64,000 bases of DNA from an uncultured Pirellulaceae bacterium. Its GTDB lineage: Bacteria > Planctomycetota > Planctomycetia > Pirellulales > Pirellulaceae. A model generated the notes under the pieces. That model had not been told where the DNA came from, made no database searches, and was given only the letters and a program-made list of their open reading frames with translations. The stretch lies in assembly GCA_938036435.1 (NCBI GenBank), contig CALHPU010000018.1, forward strand, positions 124,001 through 188,000. The letters run 5' to 3'. The translations under genes and the position numbers were made by a program. This document shows positions 51,857-62,198 of this stretch, one piece after another; position 1 is the first letter of the stretch; the number at the start of each line of letters is the position of its first letter.

Positions 51857-52253
51857 AAATCAAGTTGCGTGTGAAAGCTCGGTCTAATCTCGGGCTGGTT
51901 GACACCAATTGGATGACAAAGATGTCCTTAATTGACTAGCGATTCTGTCTTTATCATTTCTAACGAATTGACAAGCATATTGGATTGGAGAAACGGTGCA
52001 GCGGTTTCTACGATTGAAGGTGTAGCGGTTAACGCTTTTCTACCGGCGTTTGCCTGAGCTTTTTGATGGCGGAAGCGCATTGTTTGCCACAACCAATCAG
52101 AGGGGATATTCGGGGCGATCGTTACGGTGCGTTTTAAGGGTGGGTTGTCGTTTGCATGCATCTCGTTTTGAGATCGGCCGATAAATGAAATAATCCTCGT
52201 TGTCTCCCCGGCCTCAATCCTCTACCTCAGCACACCCGTTCGCTCTGCCACGT
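51857..52253. other. Spacer before the large operon
   Basis: About 400 bp with no supported gene (a minus frame at 51928-52161 lacks a ribosome site and recognisable content). It should hold the promoter of the 52-64 kb gene group. Confidence 0.4.
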
Positions 52254-55028
52254 ATGAAGCTCGGAAAATTCCGCCAAAGCAAGTTCGGGTTAATGACCGC
52301 ACTTTGCGTGATGACAATCGTATTGCTGTTCGACATGGTCGGTGGCTTCGCGCCGTTCAATGCGCTGTTTGAGAACGGTTGCCATCGCCTCGGGATTCCG
52401 CATGTTGCTGCAGAAAACGTTCTGATGGTGAAGGCGCGTCCGGAGCTATTGGCATCGGGGTCGGAAGAACTCATTGAGTTGCTCAACGAGATTCACATAC
52501 AGTCACCCAAAGCGATAGGCTTAATCGCTTCAGCCGATCCGCGTGACTACCAGCGTTTAGACCGTCTGCCCTACGGGCGCGAGCTTACCGTTGGGTACCG
52601 CTTTGACTTGCTTTTTTCTAGCCCGGGTGGAAAGGTCAGCAGCAACTACGGGACTGGATTCTCAAATCTTCCTAGCAATTTGTCGCCCGTTTTTCGCAAG
52701 GGGCGAGCGACGATGGAACAAGTCGGCGTCCAGCTTCCCTCACTCGAAGCAAAGATCGTCGAAGCAGTCAGAGGTTCTTCCTACATGCCGCCCGAGGGCG
52801 ATTTTGTGGTGACTTGGTGCGGTGATCCGGGAACGATAGGGTGCATCAATGCGTCCGAGTTCCTTAACGGAAGTTCTGTGCGAGAGTTGATCCAAGGGAA
52901 AATTGTGCTGATTGGTCCCGACCACGAAGAGGGTTTGGGCGTGCACGTTCCTACGAGCGCCGGTTTCGCTCGGATGCCGCGATTGGAAATTAGAGCAAAC
53001 ATCATCGAGAGCCTTTTGCAGGAAAAATACTCTGGGCATCTTTCGTTTGTCACCGGTGTCCTGTTAGCAACCTTCCTCACGCTGGCAACCATTCAACTTG
53101 CACGACAAACTCCGCTGGGATGGTGTTTGACCTGTCTTGGCGTGTTGATTGGCTTGATTATCGTTGCTGCGGTTTGCAGTATTTGGTTGTTCCACCTCTG
53201 GATACCAGTCTCTTTGTTCGTTGCCGCAGCAATGCTCTCTTATGCGGCCATTATTGTTCAGCGCATGGACACGATGGAAAGTTTTGTTCAGTACTGGAAG
53301 ATGCGATCGACAGTGCGCGAGGCGCATTTGGAGTCAAGGTTTGAAGAGGGAGTTTGGAACGCTATTGGAGATGCGGCTTACCAAATGTTTCAACCAACGC
53401 GCATGGTTTTGCTCGAACTTACCCCCGGTGCGACGCATCTAAAAAAAGTCCGTTCGATTGGATGTGACTATTCGCACATCTTCGAGAAACGTTTGGACTA
53501 TCGACGGTCGCCCTATTTTGAGGCGTTGGAAGAAAAACGTCCGATCATCAACCCAAGGGGCAACTACTTTATCGCGATGCCGGGTGTGAAAGAGGAAGAA
53601 TACATCCTGCCAATGACCAATGGCTTGGCAATTTTGGGAATTATTGTTTTGGGGATGGACAAAAAGAAACTCGCCCAGTGGGCTGATTTTGAATCTTTCC
53701 TGTCGCGATTCACAAACGAGATGTCGCAATTAATCGCCGGTAGTCGCAAGGAAGCCGAAGATGATCTTTCGCAGATTAACTGGTTTCACCGTCTGCAAAA
53801 ATTACCTGAAGAGCGCGAGTTTATTGAGGTCCAACGCAACACCGAAAAGCAGAATGATCTGATCGAACGCGCAGATCTCGCATTTGATTGCTCCGAGTCT
53901 GCACTGGCAACGTTTGATATTTACGGGCGCGTGATTCGCAGAAATTCAACGTTCAACAGATTGATCCAAGAAGCGCAACTCTCTATCTCAAATGCATCGT
54001 GCATCGAGATCATGGCGACGCTCAGCGGTAGATCGCAGAACGCCTGCCGTAAGATCTTCCGGCAAGTAATCCTCAATGATCAACCCGAGACGATCACGAT
54101 TGCAGATTCGATTGCTGGGCAAAATCTCAAGTTGATGTACGTCAAACCGATGCACTTGATAGAGGAAGAGAGGCGGACCTCCATCGAGATGCACGGACTG
54201 TTGATCGAGATTGTCGATGGAGCGCCGTTTGAGAATCTTGATCTGTGGAACCAGCGATTGACCACTTCACTTGTTCCTGCGGCGAACGAGAAGTCGCAAG
54301 CACTGGAGGCCAAGCGAGAAAAAATTCGTGGCATTAGTGAACGGACGCAGTCTCCCCAAGAAATACTTCAAGATCTTTTTGGTTCGGTAGGCAATACTGT
54401 CAATGATATCGTTTCGGTGTTAGAACAATGCAAGGAGATCTCGCAGCGACGCATCAGCGAGGATGCGGGGAACTGTTTTTCGGTCGACGCTGTTTCGATT
54501 TGGCAGACGGCGGTCGACAGTTTTAAGGAAACGCTGGCCAATCACTCGATACGAGTTAACGCAAGTTTTGACTCCGATGCGATGCTGGTCTCCGCAAATC
54601 CACTTCTACTAGACAAGGTGTTCAAAACCACTGTTCAGCTTTTGGTGGAAGACGCGTTTGATGACAGTGAAGTGCGTGTTCAATTTATTCAAGAGGAAAG
54701 CAGAGTTTCATGTTCCTTTTACAATGAGGGTGGTGGAACTCCAATTGAAACATTGCGGCGAAATCTTCAAGCGACCCAGAACACTGCTGGGGCTGATGCA
54801 CTCGAACGTGCCGATGGAGCGCCCGGACAGAATCTCACTCCAGCTCAGTCCGATCAACTGTCAGAAATTGAAGCTTGGGTCAGTCACTGGGGAGGCGCCG
54901 TTTCAGTCGTCAGCCAGCCTCACTGTATGTCCGTGACCATTGATCTGCTCAGCGGTTCAAAGAAACCAAATCCGGGACCGCCAAAGCGAACCGTAGCCAA
55001 AGGTGCCGGAACATGGTCGGAGGCATAA
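52254..55028 (+). CDS. CHASE2 sensor protein with PAS and kinase-like C-terminus
   Basis: The 924-residue protein has an N-terminal membrane helix, a CHASE2-like outer domain (about 35-260; LNEIHIQSPKAIGLIASAD and GKIVLIGPDHEEGLGVHVPT), three membrane helices (about 263-350), a GAF-like part, a PAS domain (about 545-655), and a C-terminal part shaped like HATPase_c (residues 740-905). The latter lacks a clear phospho-acceptor His and an intact N-box (LLLDKVFKTTVQLLVEDAF). It opens the gene group and probably senses an outside signal. ATG 52254 is preferred to TTG 52200. Confidence 0.8.
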   Translation: MKLGKFRQSKFGLMTALCVMTIVLLFDMVGGFAPFNALFENGCHRLGIPHVAAENVLMVKARPELLASGSEELIELLNEIHIQSPKAIGLIASADPRDYQRLDRLPYGRELTVGYRFDLLFSSPGGKVSSNYGTGFSNLPSNLSPVFRKGRATMEQVGVQLPSLEAKIVEAVRGSSYMPPEGDFVVTWCGDPGTIGCINASEFLNGSSVRELIQGKIVLIGPDHEEGLGVHVPTSAGFARMPRLEIRANIIESLLQEKYSGHLSFVTGVLLATFLTLATIQLARQTPLGWCLTCLGVLIGLIIVAAVCSIWLFHLWIPVSLFVAAAMLSYAAIIVQRMDTMESFVQYWKMRSTVREAHLESRFEEGVWNAIGDAAYQMFQPTRMVLLELTPGATHLKKVRSIGCDYSHIFEKRLDYRRSPYFEALEEKRPIINPRGNYFIAMPGVKEEEYILPMTNGLAILGIIVLGMDKKKLAQWADFESFLSRFTNEMSQLIAGSRKEAEDDLSQINWFHRLQKLPEEREFIEVQRNTEKQNDLIERADLAFDCSESALATFDIYGRVIRRNSTFNRLIQEAQLSISNASCIEIMATLSGRSQNACRKIFRQVILNDQPETITIADSIAGQNLKLMYVKPMHLIEEERRTSIEMHGLLIEIVDGAPFENLDLWNQRLTTSLVPAANEKSQALEAKREKIRGISERTQSPQEILQDLFGSVGNTVNDIVSVLEQCKEISQRRISEDAGNCFSVDAVSIWQTAVDSFKETLANHSIRVNASFDSDAMLVSANPLLLDKVFKTTVQLLVEDAFDDSEVRVQFIQEESRVSCSFYNEGGGTPIETLRRNLQATQNTAGADALERADGAPGQNLTPAQSDQLSEIEAWVSHWGGAVSVVSQPHCMSVTIDLLSGSKKPNPGPPKRTVAKGAGTWSEA

Positions 55029-55035
55029 CGGGCGA

Positions 55036-58000
55036 ATGTTCCAAGACTTGCTTCCAATCTTTCCAAATGATTCTGCGGCCATCACCGTTTCGGTAACGGT
55101 TTGGGTGGGCGTCCTCGTGGCAGTGGTGTGCAACTTGAGATTGGGGTGGAGCCTCTCGGCACTGGTGGTGCCCGGCTACCTCGTGCCGCTGTTGGTGTCC
55201 AGACCTGCCACTGCGATCGTGGTTTTCTTGGAAGCAGTCGTGACTTACTTGCTGGCGCGACTGATATCTGACGGACTCAATAGGACCTCCTATTGGTCTA
55301 GTTTTTTTGGCAGAGATCGTTTCTTCGTGATCGTCGTTGTCAGTGTCATCGTACGCGCTACCTTCGATGGTTGGTTGCTCCCCTTCGCCGGGCAATACGT
55401 TTCGGAGGAATTGGGTTGGAACTTCGACTATCGTAATGAGTTACAGAGCTTTGGCTTGATCGTGGTAGCGTTGATTGCAAACTACTTTTGGAAGCCGGGT
55501 CTGACGCGCGGTTTGTTGCCGATTACCTCGTGCATTGCCATTACGTGGCTAGCCGTACTGTTGCTCGGTGAGGTCACCAATCTGAGGTTAGGCAATTTTC
55601 ATTTGCTTTACGACGACATCTCTACTTCTCTGTTGGCCAGCCCCAAGTCGTATGTGATTTTGATTACTACCGCCTTTCTTGCGTCTTGGATCAACCTCAG
55701 ATACGCGTGGGACTTTAACGGGATTTTGATCCCCGCGTTGCTGGGACTAACGCTTTACGAGCCGTTCAAAATTGTCGCGACAGTTGCCGAATGTATGATG
55801 ATCTACTCAGTCGGGTCTCTGTTGTTACGAGCGCCAGTGATTCGCGATATTGCCATGCAGGGCGGACGAAAGTTGTTGTTTTTCTTCACCGTGTGTTTTG
55901 GGCTGAGGCTGCTGATGTCTCATGCGATACCGGTGTTCTTGAGCTCTTGGGAGCTTTCGGATACGCTCGGTTTGGGCTATTTATTGTCCACGTTGATGGC
56001 GGTCAAGGCCCATGACAAGAAGCTAATGGTCCGGATGCTTAAAGGAACACTGCAAGTTTCGTTGGTCGGTAGCGTCGCGGGTAGCCTGATTGGGTTTTGT
56101 TTGCTGTGGGTGGGAGAAGGCCTCCAAGAGATTCCGGCAATGTCGTTTGCCAATAGTCCCAACGTCGTCAAAGTCATCGAAAGCCAGAAGTCAGTTGCCG
56201 AGATCGTCAGGGATAACAAACCCTTGCTGTATGAAAAACATGAGACGGGCAGTTATCAGGCACCGCTCTATACAGATCTGAAGAATTTTCGTGCCGCCCT
56301 AGTCGACATCTCAAGTCTCCAAGTGGGGTATTCGAATGAGTCGCTGCTGCCGATAGCAAGTAAACTTGATTCGGTGAATTATAGTCTGGTGAATCTTTCT
56401 GGAGGTAAACTCTTTCTTCGAGAGAACGCACCTGCGCGGGGGTGGGGAATGTATATGGTTGACCCAGCGCAACCTTCAGGGATTTGCTTTGAAGTTCCCG
56501 CGCCACTGGAAGAGGAGGCAACTCTTGAATCAAGCCTCGCTTTGATCCGAAAGTTTCCCGCCTCTGCATTGGCCATCGCGGGCGCAAAACGATTGACCAA
56601 CATCGACGGTTCTGCAGATGTGACTCGCTATAAAAACACAATGTTTTCAGTCTTCCATAGCGTCTTCGGCCAAAGACAAACGGTGCAGGTTCGCGCGATG
56701 ACAACTCGACTGCACGCCTCTTCTGTTGGACCCGTCTCCAAATCTAAATCGGGAGTCGTTCCTCGTTCGCGGTTGTATGTCAAATCTGAATTGCCCAAAG
56801 ATCTGAAGCTGGAATTACTGAAGTCCATCGTCGGTGCTTATGATATCCAGTGGCAGGACAGCCCGTTTGCCAACCGCGTCAGCAGAGCGACTGCTTATGC
56901 AGAACTGGCCGTCAATCGTCCAGTGCGAGAGCGGCTGATGATGGCGTCGTTGGTGTCGAGTACGAAGCCGACTGAAACGCTCGATGGGGTTTCAGAATTA
57001 AACGCCGCCCCGCCCGTTTCCCTCTCCAAGCCAAAACAATCACTTGGTATCTCCGTTACGCAACAATCGTTGCAGGCGTTTCTCGCGGAAGCAAAATCGA
57101 AAATTCTCAAAATGGGATCCAACCGTTTCGTGCCAGCCACGATGCAGGATATGTTGTTCATGGACTACGAAGTCGTTGGCCCGTTGATTACTTTAATGGG
57201 AGAGGTTCAGCACGACGACAAAAATGACTACCGCGAAATGTCTACCCCTCGGTGGTTAACGCCTCAGGTGCGGGTCAGGCTGGATTCGATTCATTCTGCT
57301 GCTCACATTCAGGGCTACCAATTGCAAGTGCTGGCTGATGAGCTTACTGGCGAACAGGTCGTTGCTTTGTCTGAGAATGCGCCGGCCGATCGAATTAAGG
57401 GTTGGGGGACTTACCTTTTTCGGCCATCGCTGATGGATAACCTCGGGGTTGAGATTCCACGGCCACTGTTTGAAAATAGGTCGTTTGATTTCGGTGTTAG
57501 CCTTTTCAAACGCCCCCACGCATCGGTTCTGTTGATCGCGGGGGCTCACCCTCGCGCCAACAACGATGGGACGTCAGACATATCGAAAACATCCAATCGA
57601 AGAAACCTATTCAATCTCGTACGGCAGGTTCTGTTTCGCAAATTCAACGACCGGCCATTTCTGATCTGCCAAGCGCGTGCGATACAGGCCCCGGTTGAAT
57701 ACGACATCGTCGTTGCGACCGATCGCGGTAACACGCGGTTAAATCAGTTGACTCCATTGAAGCGCGATCTGGTGGAGAGTTTGAAGAAAGACCGCTTTTC
57801 TATTGGCTTCGTTGATGGTTCTTATCACACCGCGGGATATGAATTGGGGATTCTGATGAAAGCGGCTGCCATTCAAGTTTCCCAGAACAAGGAAGTCGTT
57901 AGTCTCTGGCTCTCGCCGTCACTGCGAACAAAGTACCGCCAGCAATCGGTTGATGATTCACTGTCTGCTCAGATGGCCGTGTGTGGCATTGATACCGTGG

Positions 58001-58365
58001 AAACCAGCTTGGTCGACTACCTTAAAACCAATTTTGCAAACACCTACGACGCCGCACCAATAGGCCAACGGTCAACCCAGTTCGGCGGCAATCTCAAGGA
58101 CCAGCTCAGTGAATACGTGGCAAACTTTGACGTGGTTAAGCTGTTTGACGCAACCAAAAACCATCCGCAATGGAAATTTACTCACGTCGTTGACAACGTT
58201 TCAGGACAAGCATTCCTATTGGTCAGCGAGGGACAACGGCGGCTTGCAGCCGTCATGAATTTGACTGGATTTATCGGCACCGATGCTGTGGCGGTCAACC
58301 GTGCGGGGCGTTTGGAAATTGATAAGTTCGTATCCTCCCGGACGTTGTGGTTGGAGGTTAACTAA
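55036..58365 (+). CDS. Double PgsC/CapC-like membrane protein fused to two hydrolase-like domains
   Basis: The 1109-residue protein has about 12 N-terminal helices making two PgsC/CapC-like units: LGWSLSALVVPGYLVPLLVS with SFFGRDRFFVIVV, then YAWDFNGILIPALLGLTLYE with QGGRKLLFFFTV. PgsC/CapC is the membrane partner in poly-gamma-glutamate capsule synthesis. The soluble part carries two copies (about 468-555 and 788-885) of a domain seen alone in the 60932 gene: GWGMYMVDP...FEVPAPLEE...ALAIAGA and GWGTYLFRP...VEIPRPLFE...LLIAGAH. Both copies lack the candidate metal-binding residues of the stand-alone form. GGAGG lies upstream; the gene starts 7 nt after the CHASE2 gene. Confidence 0.8.
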   Translation: MFQDLLPIFPNDSAAITVSVTVWVGVLVAVVCNLRLGWSLSALVVPGYLVPLLVSRPATAIVVFLEAVVTYLLARLISDGLNRTSYWSSFFGRDRFFVIVVVSVIVRATFDGWLLPFAGQYVSEELGWNFDYRNELQSFGLIVVALIANYFWKPGLTRGLLPITSCIAITWLAVLLLGEVTNLRLGNFHLLYDDISTSLLASPKSYVILITTAFLASWINLRYAWDFNGILIPALLGLTLYEPFKIVATVAECMMIYSVGSLLLRAPVIRDIAMQGGRKLLFFFTVCFGLRLLMSHAIPVFLSSWELSDTLGLGYLLSTLMAVKAHDKKLMVRMLKGTLQVSLVGSVAGSLIGFCLLWVGEGLQEIPAMSFANSPNVVKVIESQKSVAEIVRDNKPLLYEKHETGSYQAPLYTDLKNFRAALVDISSLQVGYSNESLLPIASKLDSVNYSLVNLSGGKLFLRENAPARGWGMYMVDPAQPSGICFEVPAPLEEEATLESSLALIRKFPASALAIAGAKRLTNIDGSADVTRYKNTMFSVFHSVFGQRQTVQVRAMTTRLHASSVGPVSKSKSGVVPRSRLYVKSELPKDLKLELLKSIVGAYDIQWQDSPFANRVSRATAYAELAVNRPVRERLMMASLVSSTKPTETLDGVSELNAAPPVSLSKPKQSLGISVTQQSLQAFLAEAKSKILKMGSNRFVPATMQDMLFMDYEVVGPLITLMGEVQHDDKNDYREMSTPRWLTPQVRVRLDSIHSAAHIQGYQLQVLADELTGEQVVALSENAPADRIKGWGTYLFRPSLMDNLGVEIPRPLFENRSFDFGVSLFKRPHASVLLIAGAHPRANNDGTSDISKTSNRRNLFNLVRQVLFRKFNDRPFLICQARAIQAPVEYDIVVATDRGNTRLNQLTPLKRDLVESLKKDRFSIGFVDGSYHTAGYELGILMKAAAIQVSQNKEVVSLWLSPSLRTKYRQQSVDDSLSAQMAVCGIDTVETSLVDYLKTNFANTYDAAPIGQRSTQFGGNLKDQLSEYVANFDVVKLFDATKNHPQWKFTHVVDNVSGQAFLLVSEGQRRLAAVMNLTGFIGTDAVAVNRAGRLEIDKFVSSRTLWLEVN

Positions 58366-58367
58366 AA

Positions 58368-60935
58368 ATGAGATTTCGAGATTGGTTTTTCAGTCTGTGC
58401 GTTTTAGCGGCGATCGTTGGTGGTTATTTATTTGCGACGGCTACCGCTCGGCAGTACCATATTGATTCGCAAGACGTCAATCAAAAAAAATCAAACCGCG
58501 TCTCCACGACACTTCTTAGCGACAATCAGTGGTCAGAATTCTATGTTCCATCAGATGCGGTAAGTGTACGCTTGATGACCAATGCAGCGTTACGTGATAC
58601 GGAGCTGCCTCAGGAAAGCCAGACCGACCCGCGCAGTGGTTGGCGATACAGCGTCGAATATCAACTGTTGGATTTTAGCGGGAACGTGATTGATGAATCC
58701 ACCTACCACTTGCGTAGTGGCATTCGGGAACTGATTGATGCTGACACCGGCGAGTTAATTGATCCGTTAGTCTTTGGTAAGACTTCCATGATTGCGACGC
58801 AAACACGCTTCATTCAAATTCCAATTTCAGCGGAGGGGGTGCGACCGAGTCGAGTCCGAATTCGTGCGGGAGAGAGGGATCCTGAGGTCGTGGAGATCGT
58901 CGCGCGTGTACGCACGCGTCATGAGCGTCCACATTACAAGCAACGCGCCACTTGGAGACAGATTTCCACGAAAACCCGAAAAAACCTCGCGCGGTTTTGC
59001 GTTTTTGATCACAAGTTTCTGACAAGTTCCGAACGAGCCAGTTTGTTGCGGTGGCAGTGGATGAAAGCTCCGCCCGTCGAAGCCGGTACCATTCGTCACC
59101 TATATTTTTTTGGCGACGTAGACGATCAGGAAGTCTCCAAAGAAACAAAGCGGCTCGGAACATTTCTCGAACCCGGTTGGCGGTCGACGATTGCGATACC
59201 GCAAAATCAAGGCGAATTACGATTGACCATCGAGCGTACCGATCAGGCCGCAACGAGGCCCTTGTACGTTACAGGAAACTGGTTTGACTCCCAAGGCAAC
59301 CCACCGGTGCGTTTTCTGCATGCGGTGTCAGAAAACCAATTGGTTATTGAACGAAGCTACGAAGGGGGCATTTTGGAGCTGGAAAGTTCAGAGCCTATCT
59401 GTTTTCGCAGCTACTGGAAAAATCTTGCCGCCGAAACAACCGTTATCAACGATGAGGGTAAGCCCTTGCAAATCGGCGAGGAGATTGAACTGACCAAAAC
59501 CGCTGGTGAAAAATCGTTGCGAGTGTATTTGACTGATCAAGCTGGCATCCGTTTTCCGGTCAGTCACTTCGGCGATCAACCGACACCCTTCAGACTCTCG
59601 GTGCGTCTCGGGTACGGTAACGCATTTCTGTCTGAAGAAAATCTGGCTAGAGATAGGGATAAATTCGAACAACCCGAAGGCTGGAACGATGTGCGCGAGC
59701 TGCGTTGGGAATATTTGGACGATGATGGAAACCAAATCGATCATGGAACGATGGAGATCACTCCTGAAATATCTCCCTATGATCGCATTTGGAAGCACAC
59801 GGTCCCCTACCCCATATCCGAAAAAGTGGCATTTTACTTTTCTGTTCCGCCGGCGGCGTCAACGCTGCGACTGGAATCAGATGAGCCGTTTCTGGTTAAC
59901 GCGTCGGTTCGACCTCAGAATGTTCCGTGGCTGACGCGTGTTCCAGAAGACCAGCAACCTTACGAGCGGCAAAATCGCCGGACGAGAAAATGGTTTGGGC
60001 TAAAACCGAACTTGCATAATAATCTGATCGCCGACAACCGATCATTTATGCTCTCCTCGCAGTCACGCACTGGAATTATAGACCTCGATGCGGATGCCGA
60101 AGAGGCGTTGGATCTGGACGCATTTACTTGGCACCGTTACGAACCGCGCGGCGATTGGATTGGGCGCCAGATCCTTGTTCCCTCTGACGATGACAGCCCA
60201 ATCAAGCGGCGGGCAATGCATGCGTGGTTCTTTGAGGCTGCCGCCAATCAAACACACGTGGTTAACGAGTATGAATTTGAAACAAATGATGATTATCGGC
60301 TGACTTATATTTCGACCGCGAAACGTCCAGGAGAGTTACGAGTCTGGCGTGATGGTCGTCTCATTCAAGAGGAATCACTAGTTTCGTCGCGCGGTCAAGT
60401 CAAATTGGATCTGAAACGAACCGATGAAACTTCGAGAATCCGGTTTGAGTGCGACAAGAGCATTCGCTTGTTCTTCAGCGGGGCCAAAATCGAAGGAGTC
60501 CAGCGTTACCTCAAACGTACTGCGTGTCGATTGCAGGATGGCCAATTGGAGTTCAAATATACAAAAGCGTCCGCCGAAGCCGAAACGCTTACGCTCTCGA
60601 TCTACCGAGAACAGGATGTTGCAGAGCGCTGCAAGCTAGGGGTCAACATCATCCTACCCGAGGACTCATCACGTTTAAGACATACCGGTCCGGTGGAGCA
60701 CTTGACGGTTCTGCATCGAATCTACGACCTCAAGGCCCAGCAACAACAGCGTGCCGTGCTTTTTGGCTCCGATACGCCTTTGGATGTGGAGCACAAGTGT
60801 TTTCTCCAGTTGGGCGAGGATTTGCCGCCGGGAGAATATACCATCAGGACCCATCGAATCGATGGTAACCGGCGCGGCTTCGTGCTTCTTCATCAGCTTC
60901 GCCCCATCGTCCGAGAGTTGGAGGACGTTCAATGA
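58368..60935 (+). CDS. Large membrane-anchored beta-rich protein
   Basis: The 855-residue protein has one N-terminal membrane helix (about 6-25) and an otherwise soluble, strand-rich body, probably on the outer side. No known family is recognised. It starts 2 nt after the CapC-like gene (GGAGG upstream) and overlaps the next gene (ATGA), so it is part of the same unit. Repeated WRYSVEYQLLDFSGNVIDES- and LRWEYLDDDGNQIDHG-like stretches (residues 85-105 and 443-460) suggest an internal duplication. Confidence 0.82.
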   Translation: MRFRDWFFSLCVLAAIVGGYLFATATARQYHIDSQDVNQKKSNRVSTTLLSDNQWSEFYVPSDAVSVRLMTNAALRDTELPQESQTDPRSGWRYSVEYQLLDFSGNVIDESTYHLRSGIRELIDADTGELIDPLVFGKTSMIATQTRFIQIPISAEGVRPSRVRIRAGERDPEVVEIVARVRTRHERPHYKQRATWRQISTKTRKNLARFCVFDHKFLTSSERASLLRWQWMKAPPVEAGTIRHLYFFGDVDDQEVSKETKRLGTFLEPGWRSTIAIPQNQGELRLTIERTDQAATRPLYVTGNWFDSQGNPPVRFLHAVSENQLVIERSYEGGILELESSEPICFRSYWKNLAAETTVINDEGKPLQIGEEIELTKTAGEKSLRVYLTDQAGIRFPVSHFGDQPTPFRLSVRLGYGNAFLSEENLARDRDKFEQPEGWNDVRELRWEYLDDDGNQIDHGTMEITPEISPYDRIWKHTVPYPISEKVAFYFSVPPAASTLRLESDEPFLVNASVRPQNVPWLTRVPEDQQPYERQNRRTRKWFGLKPNLHNNLIADNRSFMLSSQSRTGIIDLDADAEEALDLDAFTWHRYEPRGDWIGRQILVPSDDDSPIKRRAMHAWFFEAAANQTHVVNEYEFETNDDYRLTYISTAKRPGELRVWRDGRLIQEESLVSSRGQVKLDLKRTDETSRIRFECDKSIRLFFSGAKIEGVQRYLKRTACRLQDGQLEFKYTKASAEAETLTLSIYREQDVAERCKLGVNIILPEDSSRLRHTGPVEHLTVLHRIYDLKAQQQQRAVLFGSDTPLDVEHKCFLQLGEDLPPGEYTIRTHRIDGNRRGFVLLHQLRPIVRELEDVQ

Positions 60936-61876
60936 TGCGAGTGACTAGAGTTCTGGTATTGATTGTCGCCTGTGTGGTGGTTAGCCCATTGATTAGACTG
61001 CCAGCATCGTCGGCGCAGAGAGTTAAAGAAACATCTGTTGTAACAGTGGACGAACGTTGGGAACTGCCACGCAAAACGCGAAATGCATTAAAAAAGATTT
61101 TCAAGGATTCGATTGTCGATTCACAATTGACAATGCCTGAGAAAACTCAGGTCGCAATTTTCCAAAATCTTATTGAGAAAACGTTAGTCGCGCGTAGCGT
61201 CGATGCAGAACTGAGTCGACAATGGGGACAGTCGGGTTGGGAATGTACGGTCCTCGATTCAGATGTAATCGTTATCGTCGAAAAATCTGATCAACGTTGG
61301 GGGCGCGGTATCTACGCCATTCGAACTGGCAGCGATTCCAAGATCGTGCTGCAAGCGCCCCACCGATTCAATGACGCGAAAACTGGCGTGATTGCCCGAA
61401 AGATTTTCGAGGAACAAAACGTCTGGGCGGTCGCTTTCAATACAGTCCATCGAAAAGAGCTTGATCTGGCCCATTGTGAGCGTCACTTCTTCAACGCATT
61501 CACCGAAGCCGTTGTAGCGCAGCGCTCCAACGCCATCGTGTTGCAACTGCACGGATTCACCAACGCGAAGAAAACGAACGCGGGTAAGTCGGCCAGCATG
61601 ATCGTTAGCGACACAACCAAGTTTCCCGGAAGATACGCTCGTCTAGTGGCTGAAGAATTCAAGTTAGGCTTTGGGAAATCGCACACGAGACTTTACCCAT
61701 TGGAGACGCGCTGGCTTGGCGGAACTGACAATCACCAAGCCAATTTGATGCAGCAATTAGGGAGCGTGGGATTCTTGCACCTTGAAATGAACCCCGCATT
61801 TCGCCAGCAATTAGCGTCTACCGCTAGCGTTCGAGAGCAATTTTTTGCAAGCATTCTGGCAGCACTTGGCCAGTAG
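60932..61876 (+). CDS. Exported hydrolase-like protein, stand-alone form of the domain in the CapC-like fusion
   Basis: The 314-residue protein has a signal peptide (about 1-28) and a domain with RWGRGIYAIRTG (122-133), QAPHRFND (141-148), VHRKELDLAHCE (172-183) and LQLHGF (204-209). The His/Asp positions (H144, D178/H181, H207) look like a metal site, in the manner of N-formylglutamate amidohydrolase or poly-gamma-glutamate hydrolase folds; this is by pattern only. It overlaps the upstream gene by 4 nt. A role in cutting or trimming the polymer is an inference. Confidence 0.75.
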   Translation: MMRVTRVLVLIVACVVVSPLIRLPASSAQRVKETSVVTVDERWELPRKTRNALKKIFKDSIVDSQLTMPEKTQVAIFQNLIEKTLVARSVDAELSRQWGQSGWECTVLDSDVIVIVEKSDQRWGRGIYAIRTGSDSKIVLQAPHRFNDAKTGVIARKIFEEQNVWAVAFNTVHRKELDLAHCERHFFNAFTEAVVAQRSNAIVLQLHGFTNAKKTNAGKSASMIVSDTTKFPGRYARLVAEEFKLGFGKSHTRLYPLETRWLGGTDNHQANLMQQLGSVGFLHLEMNPAFRQQLASTASVREQFFASILAALGQ

Positions 61877-62198
61877 CGTTGCCCTTGGCTGAATCGACGT
61901 AGAAATTCGGTTTCCAAAGAGCAATCAGTGTTGCAAAAGTCCGGTGGAAATGCCGTCATCTCATCGCGTTGGGCTACCTGTGGGTTGGCCAAATTTTCGC
62001 TCCGTCGGTCAACCCCGATCATGCAGCAAAAGCCGATTTTTCTCAATTGAGATAACTTTAATCTAATGCGGTGAAGCTTGTGAGAATCCCGGAAAATCTC
62101 TAATCTCCCGGCAGTTCAAGACCCGCTAGCAAGACAGTTTTGTTGGCTACGTTTTGCCCTCCATGTCCTGCCCGTTTTTAGATCGTTTTCTCTGCTTC

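Noticed and set aside
51928-52161. 77-residue minus-strand frame in a spacer
   Set aside because: No ribosome site, no known match, could not be supported.
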